From positions 1-64,000 of the forward strand of contig NZ_PQVF01000004.1 of NCBI RefSeq assembly GCF_002920915.1: a DNA stretch of 64,000 nucleotides. The letters are read 5' to 3'. Under the pieces are notes generated by a model. That model was given only the letters and a program-made list of their open reading frames with translations, was not told where the DNA came from and searched no databases. The translations under genes were made by a program, and so were the position numbers. Source of the stretch: Solitalea longa. Its GTDB lineage: Bacteria > Bacteroidota > Bacteroidia > Sphingobacteriales > Sphingobacteriaceae. Each line of letters opens with the position of its first letter. Within the stretch, counting starts at the first letter, position 1. This document shows, one piece after another, positions 17,816-26,701 of this stretch.

Positions 17816-19873
17816 TTAGGCTTTTTGCATTAAATGTGAAAAGCGAAGAATGATAAATTCGGCTGGACGAACGGCGGCCAGGCCTATCTCCACGATCAAT
17901 CTCCCTTCTAAAATATCCTGAGAGGTCATTGTTTGACCCAATCCGCATTTTACAAAAAATGCATATTCAGGTTTTGGACCTGCCAATGCTCCTGCGCGCC
18001 ACTGAAGTGTTAAATAGTTTTCGAGCATTGCCCTTACTTTTACCCAGGTATTGGCATCATTGGGTTCAAATACAAATGGAATGGTAGCTTTTTTGGCTGA
18101 TTCTTCAATGGTGATGAACAAACGTCGAACAGGTACGTAACGCCATTCGTTACTGTTACCATCAATAGTTCTGGCTCCCCAAACCAATGTTCCTTTTCCG
18201 GTGAAGAACCTTATTGCATTGATGGATTTACCGGTATCGCTTATATTCAGATCATCATTGTCGGTATTATCAATGGTGTAAGAAAGCGATTCAACTCCCT
18301 GAATGTTAACATTGGCAGGTGCTTTCCATACTCCACGGGTGGCGTCAATGAATGCATAAATACCAGCAATTGCGCCGCTTGGAGGAAGCTCGGTTGCAGT
18401 TGAAGCTATTTTTTGATTGATTGAGCGATACAACGAAAATGTATCATAAAGTAATCGTTCAAAACCATTTTCTATAAAAGCGGCTGCCGTTTTAATAAAT
18501 GATAGTGAGTCGAAGAGGTCTTTCATTATTTGAGAGATCTTTGGCTCAGCCGCGATCATATTTTCCTGAAACTTCTTTTCCTTATCTGGATCGGCAGCGG
18601 GAATAGGTTTATTTGGATAGATGGTATCGTCGAAAACCACATTTGCATCATCCATCACATTTATTCCTGCATCAACCCATCCTGTAGCGGTCCAATTAGC
18701 TTTTGGATTGTAAAGCTTGTCATCCACATCAGTTAATGCTTTATGAGCTTTATTGTAGCTATTAAGGGTCTTCATGCGGCTCCGTAGACTATCGGCCAAT
18801 ACTTTTCTAACCGTATCGAGTACAAAAATGGTAGGATCAGTTGATGGTGGAACTGGTGGAATTGTTGCATTAAGAACATTACCACTATTAGTGGCAAGGT
18901 CATCTAAAATGGTATCGGCTTTACTGTAAAGGTATACATACAGATCTTTAAAGGCGGCTTTTACATCTGCAGGTACTGGAACCGCAATACCCACTTTTTG
19001 CTTAAACACTTGCACTTTTGCATTGTAATCATCTAAAATAGTATCGCTTATTTTTGATTTTATGAAGTCATTATCGGCAATACTCTTTTCGAGGCTGGCT
19101 ATTAAGTCCTTGGTTTTAATATCGGCAGTTGGAACTAAAGAACTGAGACTTATATTGGTGCCGAATTTAAACAAAGCACTCGCCAGGGCTCGATAGGTTA
19201 CATTTTTCGATAAATTACTTCGCAGATAAGGTGTATAGGCTGCACCATAATTCATGGAAATCAAATCGATATTATTCCTGAATCCGGTAACCGAATTGGC
19301 CCATTCAGTATCTGTTTTTGATGGGGTTAGGTCACAAATAGTAAAGCGGTCCTGCAGGTCATAGCATTGTTTAAGTGCCATGTTTTGCAGAAAATACAGA
19401 TCAGTGTCGGCCAGTTTTACCGCATCGGGAAAGAGGATTAAAGTGGGCTCATCTTCTTTTTTCAGCGGTCCACTAATGGCCGTTTCAAATTTTGCACGAC
19501 TCAAAGGCGTTTTATAATCGCCTATAGAAATTATGTAAGACTTCCCTCCTCCATTTAAATAAAACATTCTGATACTGTCGTATAGCAAATAATCGGTAGT
19601 CATGTCCACATGAGTTACATTGTTGTTTACATCCAGATCAACATGTGTGATATTTAATTGCGGACCTTTTCCGAAATAACGTTCAAACTCTACCAACGAT
19701 TTAATTTGCACCGCCTTGTTGGTTAAACTTTCCCCATCACGTGTGGCAATTTCAGTATGACCAATAAACGCTGGCACAGCCGTAGCAACTTGTGCCACTG
19801 AAGGCGGGAATAAAGGAATCTCGGTGGTGTAAACACCTGGAGTCCGAATGGCGGTTTCATTGATTTGTGACAT
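17816..19873 (-). CDS. Contractile sheath protein with central insertion
   Basis: The 685-aa protein is a tail sheath. Residues ~9-215 match the N-terminal sheath domain (TPGVYTTEIPLFPPSV, ATAVPAFIGHTE, NGGGKSYII, and YGAAYTPYLRS). Residues ~490-685 match the conserved C-terminal domain (PPSGAIAGIYAFIDATRGVW, the ring-contact end with LAAVRPAEFIILRF). Between them is a ~275-residue helical region that typical eCIS sheaths (about 350-480 aa) lack. It may project from the particle surface or decorate the sheath. Sheath contraction drives the tube into the target. The gene sits upstream of the tube genes as in Afp loci. Confidence 0.94.
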   Translation of the reverse strand: MSQINETAIRTPGVYTTEIPLFPPSVAQVATAVPAFIGHTEIATRDGESLTNKAVQIKSLVEFERYFGKGPQLNITHVDLDVNNNVTHVDMTTDYLLYDSIRMFYLNGGGKSYIISIGDYKTPLSRAKFETAISGPLKKEDEPTLILFPDAVKLADTDLYFLQNMALKQCYDLQDRFTICDLTPSKTDTEWANSVTGFRNNIDLISMNYGAAYTPYLRSNLSKNVTYRALASALFKFGTNISLSSLVPTADIKTKDLIASLEKSIADNDFIKSKISDTILDDYNAKVQVFKQKVGIAVPVPADVKAAFKDLYVYLYSKADTILDDLATNSGNVLNATIPPVPPSTDPTIFVLDTVRKVLADSLRSRMKTLNSYNKAHKALTDVDDKLYNPKANWTATGWVDAGINVMDDANVVFDDTIYPNKPIPAADPDKEKKFQENMIAAEPKISQIMKDLFDSLSFIKTAAAFIENGFERLLYDTFSLYRSINQKIASTATELPPSGAIAGIYAFIDATRGVWKAPANVNIQGVESLSYTIDNTDNDDLNISDTGKSINAIRFFTGKGTLVWGARTIDGNSNEWRYVPVRRLFITIEESAKKATIPFVFEPNDANTWVKVRAMLENYLTLQWRAGALAGPKPEYAFFVKCGLGQTMTSQDILEGRLIVEIGLAAVRPAEFIILRFSHLMQKA

Positions 19874-19906
19874 AGGATTTATAGTTTATAAAAGCGTATT
19901 AATTCT

Positions 19907-20488
19907 TTAAATTTTACTTTTAAACTGAATTTTATATTCTGGGCTCTTCAATTGATGAGCAGCACCGGTAAATAATTCATAGTTGGCATTTACCGCCCCA
20001 CTGCTAAACACGTCCACTATAGCAAGGCACGCTTGTTCGGGTGCCAATAAGGAGACGCTCCTCAAGTCGCTGTTATTTATATCTCCGGCAGTATTACTAA
20101 TAAACATTCCGGAAGCGGCGTTAAAGCGATTACTGAAATAGTATAACTGCTTTGCACCTGTTACCGCGATATCGGTTTTTCTTAAAAAACTGGTGTTTCC
20201 TGTTATATAGAAACGTAACCTAGTTTCATCATCAAAGGGGAGGAACGGTATCTTGGGATCAGTTGCCGGTGGAGCAAATAAGTTGCAGCGCATAAAACAA
20301 ATGAGTTGATTGTTTATAAAGCGACTACTCATTGTATAGTTATTAAAGTGAATACGGGTTTGTGAATCCGGTATTATCTGAAGCTCATCTGCAAGTTGCA
20401 CGGTGCCATTTGCCGAATACCCAGAATGTGAAATGTTTAGAATAAACAGTTCCTTATAGATGGTTCGTACTGTTTCTACCAGTTTCAT
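19907..20488 (-). CDS. Unknown eCIS-locus protein between cap and sheath
   Basis: The 193-aa protein has no motif I can name. It starts MKLVETVRTIYKELF and has a beta-rich sequence with many Asn/Ser and a strand-like end (YKIQFKSKI). It has no signal peptide or membrane segment. The start overlaps the DUF4255 gene stop by 4 bases, so it is coupled to the cap protein, and it precedes the sheath by 33 bases. That position suggests a partner of the cap, for instance an adaptor between the cap and the sheath/tube end. This is inference only. Confidence 0.75.
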   Translation of the reverse strand: MKLVETVRTIYKELFILNISHSGYSANGTVQLADELQIIPDSQTRIHFNNYTMSSRFINNQLICFMRCNLFAPPATDPKIPFLPFDDETRLRFYITGNTSFLRKTDIAVTGAKQLYYFSNRFNAASGMFISNTAGDINNSDLRSVSLLAPEQACLAIVDVFSSGAVNANYELFTGAAHQLKSPEYKIQFKSKI

Positions 20489-21042
20489 TTCATGAAATAT
20501 TTAGTTTCTATTTCTTTTACCAGGTTACCACCATCCTCTGTCTCATGATCGATCGTAACCATTCGCACACGGTACACAACTGATGGATAATACTTGCTGC
20601 CCAACACCGACCATATTTCGTTTAGTTGCTGTAAATTGAGTGTAACCATCTCGGCAATCAGCTTTTCAATTTTTGAATCGAGTGTGGGTGTGTTAGCATG
20701 GTCAAAAACATATTTTTTCTGAAAGAATTCAATTACATGCTGCAGGTTTTCAAGCGATTTGCCATAGGCATTTGACGGTTTTAAAGAAGTGAATAGTAAG
20801 GTAAGATGCAGATGTAGCGCAGGATTTTTAAGAAAAATATCATTATCCCTTCGCTTGAAATAATCGGGATCACGTGAAATACGGTTTTCTTCGATATTGA
20901 TCACCGATATAATAATATCAGCGTTGGCATCGGCAATATTGTTAACTAGCTCGCTGATATTACCTACATCAACCGTTACCGTAAAACCGTTCAAATAATT
21001 GTCAAGTTCCTGTTGAATACAATTTACAGCCGAAAAAATCAT
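20485..21042 (-). CDS. DUF4255 / Pvc16-like cap (tube terminator) protein
   Basis: The 185-aa protein matches DUF4255 (Pvc16 N-terminal domain). Features are the short N-terminal helix (AVNCIQQELDNYL), the strand IIISVINIEENRISRD, PALHLHLTLLFTSLKP and the segment VTLNLQQLNEIWSVLG with KYYPSVVYRVRMVTI. Members of this family close the distal end of Afp/PVC particles. It is the first gene of the minus-strand eCIS run; the 348-base gap upstream of it to the divergent sugar-isomerase gene should hold the operon promoter. Identification of the family is strong. Confidence 0.92.
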   Translation of the reverse strand: MIFSAVNCIQQELDNYLNGFTVTVDVGNISELVNNIADANADIIISVINIEENRISRDPDYFKRRDNDIFLKNPALHLHLTLLFTSLKPSNAYGKSLENLQHVIEFFQKKYVFDHANTPTLDSKIEKLIAEMVTLNLQQLNEIWSVLGSKYYPSVVYRVRMVTIDHETEDGGNLVKEIETKYFMK

Positions 21043-21390
21043 AAGAGCGCAATTAAGCCGTGAGCAATAAAATCTGCTTTAATTTTAAACTTAAGTGGGA
21101 GACTAACACAATTTGGAAAGCGGAGATGTTATTTCCCGTTTTTCATTTGGTCATTTTTAAATGGTAGTGAGTAAAAATTGGTTAATCGTCTGGTATGGTG
21201 TTGATCGCAAAAAAATTGACCTATCTTAAATTTAGGGAAATTCATTTATAAGACCAAAATGAATTTGTTATTATTATAACATTGACACGTTACGTGGTCT
21301 TTGGCTGAACTATTAAGACTTTAGTCAACCAAACATTTCTATTTTCATTAAATAGGCCTATCTTATGACGCTTTTGATTCTTATTGATCC
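21043..21390. other. Divergent intergenic region upstream of eCIS operon
   Basis: This 348-base AT-rich spacer separates the eCIS run (minus strand) from the sugar-isomerase-like gene (plus strand) and must carry both promoters. I found no exact copy of the Bacteroidetes -7 consensus TAnnTTTG; TGAATTTG at ~21261 on the plus strand differs by one base. No inverted repeat strong enough to name an operator was seen. No RNA gene or small ORF with family resemblance was found. Confidence 0.4.
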
Positions 21391-22266
21391 ATGAAAATTT
21401 CGAGAAAAACTTTTTTAAAACAATCAGGGATAACTGCGGCAGCTTTAAGTTTGATGCCTGAAATACTATTTGCAGGTACTAAACAAACTAAAATAGGGTT
21501 GCAGCTTTATAGCTTACGTGATTTTTTGCCCAAAGATGTAAATAGCGTATTGAGCAAGGTAAAAGCTTCGGGGTATGAAGAGGTAGAAACATATGGCTAT
21601 AGTGCTAAGGGTGGTTTTTGGGGTTTAACCATGCAGCAAATGGCCGGTATTTTAACCGATAATGGTCTTGTTTCCCCTAGTGGTCATTATAATACAGATG
21701 AGCTTTTTGCGCGTGATAATTACGATGAGTTGAAATATGCTATTGATGCAGCAAAGACGTTGAATCAACAATATTTGGTTATACCTTATCTGCAGGAGGG
21801 TATTAGAAAAACGGCTGCTGATTTTAAAAGGATTGTTGAGCGAATTAATAAAGCGGCCGAATTATGTCAGGCGGCAGGCTTAAAATTGGCATACCATAAT
21901 CATGATTTTGAATTTATAACCGTTGAAGGAACCCATTTGTACAAAGAATTATTGGAAGGCACCGGTAATAATGTGGTTTTTGAACTGGATTTGTATTGGG
22001 CGGTCAGGGCTGGTTTCAATCCAATAGAATTATTTCAGCAGCATCCAAAACGATTTGCTTTAGTGCATGTAAAAGACATGGATAAGCAATCGCCAAAGCT
22101 GAACACTGAAATTGGTAGTGGTTCTATCGATTTTAAACCCATTATTAAAGCCGCAAAGGCCAATGGGGTTGTCCATTTTTATGTTGAACAAGAAAACTTT
22201 AAAATAGATGCCTTTAAAAGCATAGGACAAAGTGCTACATATATGAGGCAAAATTTGCTGATATAA
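21391..22266 (+). CDS. Sugar phosphate isomerase/epimerase-family protein, exported
   Basis: The 291-aa protein has the xylose-isomerase-like TIM barrel of the AP endonuclease 2 superfamily. Features are IGLQLYSLRDFL near the start, the central AGLKLAYHNHDFEF with metal-binding His and Glu-type positions, FELDLYWAVRAG, FALVHVKDMD, and the end GVVHFYVEQENF. The N-terminus ISRKTFLKQSGITAAALSL looks like a Tat-type or general export signal with cleavage near FAG. Bacteroidetes carry many such secreted proteins, often in sugar or inositol catabolism, but no other sugar genes lie beside it. The substrate is unknown. A shared terminator separates it from the convergent CoA-transferase gene. Confidence 0.88.
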   Translation: MKISRKTFLKQSGITAAALSLMPEILFAGTKQTKIGLQLYSLRDFLPKDVNSVLSKVKASGYEEVETYGYSAKGGFWGLTMQQMAGILTDNGLVSPSGHYNTDELFARDNYDELKYAIDAAKTLNQQYLVIPYLQEGIRKTAADFKRIVERINKAAELCQAAGLKLAYHNHDFEFITVEGTHLYKELLEGTGNNVVFELDLYWAVRAGFNPIELFQQHPKRFALVHVKDMDKQSPKLNTEIGSGSIDFKPIIKAAKANGVVHFYVEQENFKIDAFKSIGQSATYMRQNLLI

Positions 22267-22307
22267 ATAAAAACAAAACCCTGCAAAAGCAGGGTTTTGT
22301 TTTTATT
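22266..22307. terminator. Bidirectional terminator
   Basis: A perfect inverted repeat with 19-bp arms (22266-22284 and 22289-22307) around an AAAA loop. The GC core is CCCTGC/GCAGGG, flanked by A-runs on one side and T-runs on the other, so it works on both strands. It overlaps the last base of the plus-strand stop codon and the minus-strand stop codon of the CoA-transferase gene. Confidence 0.95.
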
Positions 22308-23592
22308 AGAATATTTTAAATCGCTCGAAACAGCTTCTTTCCAGCATTTCGCGATCATCAGGATGAGCAATATCGATTAGCGCTTTTGCACGTTGGCGTA
22401 GGTTTTTGCCAAATAAATAAGCTATGCCGTACTCGGTAACTATATAATGCATATGCGCTCGCGTAGCCACAACTCCAGCCCCCGATTTTAATGCCGAAAC
22501 AATTCTCGATTCGCCTTTATTAGTACGAGAGGGTAAAGCTATTATTGGTTTACCACCTTCGCTCAAAGCAGCTCCACGCATAAAATCCATTGCCCCACCT
22601 ACACCCGAATATTGGTGACATCCTATTGAATCGGAACAAACCTGACCGGTAATGTCAATTTCAATGGCACTATTAATGGCTATCATTTTGGGGTTTCGCC
22701 TTATTACATGCGGGTTGTTCACATAATCAACATCCAGAAAAGCAAATCCCGGATTATCATTCACGTAATCATATAACCTATTCGAACCTAAAGCAAATGC
22801 TGAAACCGTTTTATTTTGATGTGTTTTTTTGTATTTATTATTGATGACGTCTTTTTCAAAGAGGTCAATAATACCGTCGGAACACATTTCAGTATGTACC
22901 CCAAGGTCTTTGTGGTTATGAAGGCATCTTAAAACCGCATCAGGAATAGCACCGATGCCCATTTGTAATACCGAACGGTCGTCAATTAATTCTGCCACAT
23001 ACTCTCCTATTCGTTGCGTACGCTCATCAGCCTTACTGCCAAAGAAAGCTTCGTACAAAGGATCTTCACAATATACCATTGAATGAAAGCGGCTGGAGTG
23101 GATCATGCCGTCGCCATGCGTACGCGGCACATTAGGGTTTACCTGGGCAATAACATAACGGGCCGAATCAACGGCACTACGGGCAATATCAACCGAAACG
23201 CCTAAAGTACAATAGCCATGATCATCAGGAGGAGAAACATGCACAATTGCCACATCAAGCGGCATTACTTTTTGTTTAAATAATTCGGGTATTTCACTCA
23301 AAAAAACCGGAACATAATCGGCATAACCTTCACTAACAGCATTGCGAACACTGGCAGAAACAAACAATGAATTCATGTGAAAGCTGTTTCTGTATTCGGG
23401 CTTGTCGATAAACAGATCGCCATAAACACTTATCGAAACTATTTCTACGTTCCTCAAACGAGGGGCTTCAGCGGCCAGGTGCTTTAATAAAAAGGTGGGC
23501 GTTTGAGCGCTTCCATGAATGAAAATTCTATGATTGGATTGTATGATTGACAGTGCTTCAGCTGGGCTGACATAATTCACGGTTTCTTTCAT
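22306..23592 (-). CDS. Acetyl-CoA hydrolase/CoA-transferase family protein
   Basis: The 428-aa protein is a class I CoA-transferase of the Ach1/Cat1/4-hydroxybutyrate CoA-transferase group. It has VHVSPPDDHGYCTLG, the segment LGVHTEMCSDG with the likely catalytic Glu235, and the C-terminal YSGVGGAMDFMRGA that forms the oxyanion region. The segment IALPSRTNKGESRIV is also conserved. It would move CoA between acetyl-CoA and an organic acid, or hydrolyse acetyl-CoA. The acceptor cannot be told from sequence. It seems to be a single-gene unit, with the shared terminator at its 3' end and a 270-base gap upstream. Confidence 0.93.
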   Translation of the reverse strand: MKETVNYVSPAEALSIIQSNHRIFIHGSAQTPTFLLKHLAAEAPRLRNVEIVSISVYGDLFIDKPEYRNSFHMNSLFVSASVRNAVSEGYADYVPVFLSEIPELFKQKVMPLDVAIVHVSPPDDHGYCTLGVSVDIARSAVDSARYVIAQVNPNVPRTHGDGMIHSSRFHSMVYCEDPLYEAFFGSKADERTQRIGEYVAELIDDRSVLQMGIGAIPDAVLRCLHNHKDLGVHTEMCSDGIIDLFEKDVINNKYKKTHQNKTVSAFALGSNRLYDYVNDNPGFAFLDVDYVNNPHVIRRNPKMIAINSAIEIDITGQVCSDSIGCHQYSGVGGAMDFMRGAALSEGGKPIIALPSRTNKGESRIVSALKSGAGVVATRAHMHYIVTEYGIAYLFGKNLRQRAKALIDIAHPDDREMLERSCFERFKIF

Positions 23593-23862
23593 AACATATT
23601 ACTGGTTAAGGTTTAAAGGGGAATAACTGCCGTTTCTAAAATGAAAATCTATGTTATTAATGGCGGCGAATGTACATTTATTTACGAATAAAAAATATGT
23701 CATAAAACATAGAAAATTTGAAGTGATTTACTATGAAAACATCCTGTTGATCAGGTTGGTGCAAGATCCTTGAAAAGTGCTTTCATAACAATGATTAATC
23801 CCTCCATACTCACTTTTAACATGTAAATATTGGAATAGCCAAATATTACCGCATAAATATTT

Positions 23863-25068
23863 TCAACGGTTAAATCTAAATAAAGAAGCATCATCATTCC
23901 GTTTCCTTTTTAATATATCCCTGATAATTTCGGCGGCTATAAGGCTAAAAGCAATGCCATTACCACCAAAACCCAAAGCAAAATATCCATTGGGAACCTT
24001 ACTGTATTCACCTATATAAGGTAAACCATCTGTTGTTTCGCCAAAAGTTCCGCACCAGGAAAATTCAGGGTTTAAATCAATATGAGGAAAAAGGCTTTTA
24101 AAGCTTTGCTGCAGTGCTTTAGTCTTACTTTTTAGCAGTTTATCTCTTTTATTATAAGGAGTGTAAAAATCTACATCCTTTCCTCCTACAATAATACGAT
24201 TGTCATTAGTTGCACGCATGTATAAATATGGATGCGCTGTTTCCCAGATCATACAGTTATCAAAGGCCCAAAACTTATTAGTTGAGAATTGCTCGCTTGC
24301 TACAGCATAAGTCGACTTTAGTTGTACAATCTTTGGGTTTATCAGATCTGCAGTTTCATATCCCGTGGCATAGATCACTTTTTTTGCCCTGATAACATAA
24401 TTATTATCTGTGACGAGTTTTACACTGTTCTTAGCATGATGAAATTCTACAATTCGGGTTCTGTCGTATATCTTGATGTTATATTGTTTTAAGTATTGGA
24501 AAATTTTGTGGGTCATTAAATAGGAATCTATTTGCCCTCCGTTCTTTGACAACAAACCTGCGGGAGCTTTAAACCCGAAGTTGCTTAACACTTCTTTTTC
24601 GTCTAAAAAATCAACAGCAATATTCCATTGTTTTCTGATCTTGTATTCATTTATCAGTAAGTCCCGGTCTTTTTTATATGAAGCGAATTGCAGGCTCATT
24701 TTCTTTTCAAAGCCGCTAAAGTCAATTTTATACGCTATTTCATTTAGCTTGTCTATCGCATTTATACACAAAATGTAGCTTCTGGCTGCGTCTTTTTCCC
24801 CAATTAATTGGGCCAGTTTATAAAGGGGCGTATCAATTTCATATTGCAGTAATGAAGTGCTGGCACAGGTGCTTCCTAAACCCACCGTTCTTCCATCAAT
24901 TACCGTTGATTTAATACCCGCTTCGGCTAAAATATAAGCACAAACAGCTCCCGTAATGCCTGCACCAATAATCAATACTTCTTCCTGTAAATTTTCTTCG
25001 AGTTTTGGATAATTGAAAGGTAATCCATTTTTGATCAGCCAATAAGGCATACCGGAGCTTAAATCCAT
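23863..25068 (-). CDS. FAD-dependent oxidoreductase (DAO family)
   Basis: The 401-aa protein starts with an ADP-binding Rossmann motif (LIIGAGITGAVCAYILAEAG) followed by the Ser/Thr-rich flavin loop GLGSTCASTSLLQYEID of the gamma-glutamylputrescine oxidase-like subgroup of the DAO family. The C-terminus has GLPYIGEY and GFGGNGIAFSLIAAEII, which complete the FAD site. There is no C-terminal Rieske domain, in contrast to some relatives. It oxidises a C-N bond of an amine or amino acid, but the substrate is unknown. The gene lies downstream of topoisomerase IB on the same strand, with a 139-base gap. Confidence 0.9.
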   Translation of the reverse strand: MDLSSGMPYWLIKNGLPFNYPKLEENLQEEVLIIGAGITGAVCAYILAEAGIKSTVIDGRTVGLGSTCASTSLLQYEIDTPLYKLAQLIGEKDAARSYILCINAIDKLNEIAYKIDFSGFEKKMSLQFASYKKDRDLLINEYKIRKQWNIAVDFLDEKEVLSNFGFKAPAGLLSKNGGQIDSYLMTHKIFQYLKQYNIKIYDRTRIVEFHHAKNSVKLVTDNNYVIRAKKVIYATGYETADLINPKIVQLKSTYAVASEQFSTNKFWAFDNCMIWETAHPYLYMRATNDNRIIVGGKDVDFYTPYNKRDKLLKSKTKALQQSFKSLFPHIDLNPEFSWCGTFGETTDGLPYIGEYSKVPNGYFALGFGGNGIAFSLIAAEIIRDILKRKRNDDASLFRFNR

Positions 25069-25101
25069 AAATCAATACTTATTTCTAGAACATCAACAGC
25101 T

Positions 25102-25191
25102 CTAATTAAAAGGAGCTGATAGGTCATCGGTATTATCAAAATACATATAAACTGCTTTATTTTTCCCATAGCTTACTTGAATCTGCTCCAT
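25102..25191 (-). CDS. Possible 29-aa mini-protein
   Basis: A short ORF begins 16 bases after the topoisomerase IB stop: ATG at 25191 to TAG at 25104-25102. It reads MEQIQVSYGKNKAVYMYFDN and ends DDLSAPFN. The position suggests cotranscription with the topoisomerase. There is no family match I can recall; the beta-hairpin-like sequence slightly recalls KTSC-type small proteins but is too short to assign. It may be chance or a remnant. Confidence 0.25.
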   Translation of the reverse strand: MEQIQVSYGKNKAVYMYFDNTDDLSAPFN

Positions 25192-25207
25192 TTTTGAGAA
25201 TTACATG

Positions 25208-26233
25208 CTATATATGCTTTGGTTCAACTTTTATTTTTTTTAAAAAAGAAATGAGCAAATTCTCCATTTGAGTGCTTTTATCCAACTCGTTTTTTGTTGA
25301 ATATCTTTTTTGAAAAGTTCGGAGTCCGCCCATTTCATATTGCATGAGTAATGCTGGGTTCACATAGTGTTTTTTACAAATACTAACTGTGTTACCCAAT
25401 TGGTTAGCGGCATAAGCAACAGCTTCGTTAGTAAGTTTTCTAATTTCTGAGGGTTCGGTTGTAGAGGGTTGCGTGATTAAATAATTAAATGCCGCCAATG
25501 TACCTGCCCAGGTCCTGAAATCCTTGGCCGAATAATCATTTCCGGTAATCTCTTTTAAATAGTCATTTACAGATTGCGAATCGAGTGAAGTAAGTTCGCC
25601 TTTGTGATTATAGTATTGAAAAATTTCCTTACCTGGCAGTTCTTTCACCATTTTTAACAACCTCACCAGTCGGGCATTTGTTAAAACACAGGTTTGAAGA
25701 ACGCCTTTTTTACCTTTAAACCTGATAATCAGATTATTTTTATCAGCTTTAATATGGTGATTTTTTAAAGTAGTAAGGCCGAACGAACCGTATTTGCGTG
25801 AATAATTGGCGTTGCCAATGCGGATATAAGTTTGCAATAACACCTCAATGGCCAATGCCTGGACTTTATTTTTGTTCCATGTACGTTTTAAAAGATCGGC
25901 TTTGATCTTTTTTCTGATTTTGGGCAATAATTTTCCAAATTGCAACATCCGCCCATGATTAACTTTGTTGCGCTGAAGCCTCCAATCTGCGTGATATTTA
26001 TACTGCTTTCTTCCTAAAGCGTCCGTTCCGGTTGCCTGTAAATGACCATTTGGCTTGGCACATATCCAAACGTTTGTCCATGCAGGAGGAATCGCTAGTT
26101 TTTTTATCCTCGCAACCGTTTCTTCGTCCGTTATTCTGTTTCCTTCCTTGTCGAGGTAAACGAACTTTTGGCCTTTCAATTTCCGGGAATATCCGGGTGA
26201 AGTATCGGATGAATGGATCAATGCCAGCCTCAT
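25208..26233 (-). CDS. DNA topoisomerase IB
   Basis: The 341-aa protein is a poxvirus/eukaryotic-type topoisomerase IB, which relaxes supercoils through a 3'-phosphotyrosine bond. Visible features are the N-terminal IPPAWTNVWICAKPNGHLQ, RIGN with Arg138, the GSFGLTTLKNHHI segment, DFRTWAGT with Arg240, and the catalytic Tyr290 in CKKHYVNP. Length is normal for bacterial members. It lies at the edge of the stress-gene island, next to DUF6496; such topoisomerases are common in these islands, where they may help DNA survive damage or drying. The 243-base region upstream of the ATG holds no gene. Confidence 0.95.
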   Translation of the reverse strand: MRLALIHSSDTSPGYSRKLKGQKFVYLDKEGNRITDEETVARIKKLAIPPAWTNVWICAKPNGHLQATGTDALGRKQYKYHADWRLQRNKVNHGRMLQFGKLLPKIRKKIKADLLKRTWNKNKVQALAIEVLLQTYIRIGNANYSRKYGSFGLTTLKNHHIKADKNNLIIRFKGKKGVLQTCVLTNARLVRLLKMVKELPGKEIFQYYNHKGELTSLDSQSVNDYLKEITGNDYSAKDFRTWAGTLAAFNYLITQPSTTEPSEIRKLTNEAVAYAANQLGNTVSICKKHYVNPALLMQYEMGGLRTFQKRYSTKNELDKSTQMENLLISFLKKIKVEPKHI

Positions 26234-26476
26234 TTAAATAGAGTTATTTTTTTGCGTAATTCCTTGTCTACCTATTTAATAGGACAATCAATTAAAGTCT
26301 TTGTTGCATTTAGGCTAAGGAAGTATCGGTTGTTGAAATAATGGTTGATTCGAATGATTATAATAACTCTTCATTTGAGTTGATCATGGATGGGATATAA
26401 TTTCGATCGGCATATTTTGTAGTTCGAGGTTCTTGAAATATTTTACTTTTTTCAAATAAATAAAGAAAGGTTTCCA

Positions 26477-26701
26477 TTATGTAGCGGTTGATTTCTTTTT
26501 AGTGGAACCTTTTTTCTTTGTGTTTGCTTCACTCTTTTTAGGAACCTTAGCTCCTTCTTTACGTGCTTCCGATAGGCCAATGGCAATAGCCTGTTTTCTA
26601 TCGGTTACTTTTTTACCGGTTCCTGTCTTTAGCTTGCCTTCTTTCATCTCTTCCATTACTTCTTTCACTTTTTGCTGACTTTTTTCTGAATACTTTGCCA
26701 T
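26477..26701 (-). CDS. DUF6496-family basic protein
   Basis: The 74-aa protein begins MAKYSEKSQQKVKEVMEEMK, has GTGKKVTDRKQAIAIGLSEARK and a Lys-rich tail with KKKGSTKKKSTAT. This fits DUF6496, a small family in stress-gene islands. The Lys-rich tail could bind nucleic acid, which is inference. A promoter-like TGGCAG-N5-TTGA lies 36 bases upstream of the ATG on the minus strand (26732-26737 is the TGGCAG part). The gene is divergent from the DUF2383 gene. Confidence 0.85.
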   Translation of the reverse strand: MAKYSEKSQQKVKEVMEEMKEGKLKTGTGKKVTDRKQAIAIGLSEARKEGAKVPKKSEANTKKKGSTKKKSTAT

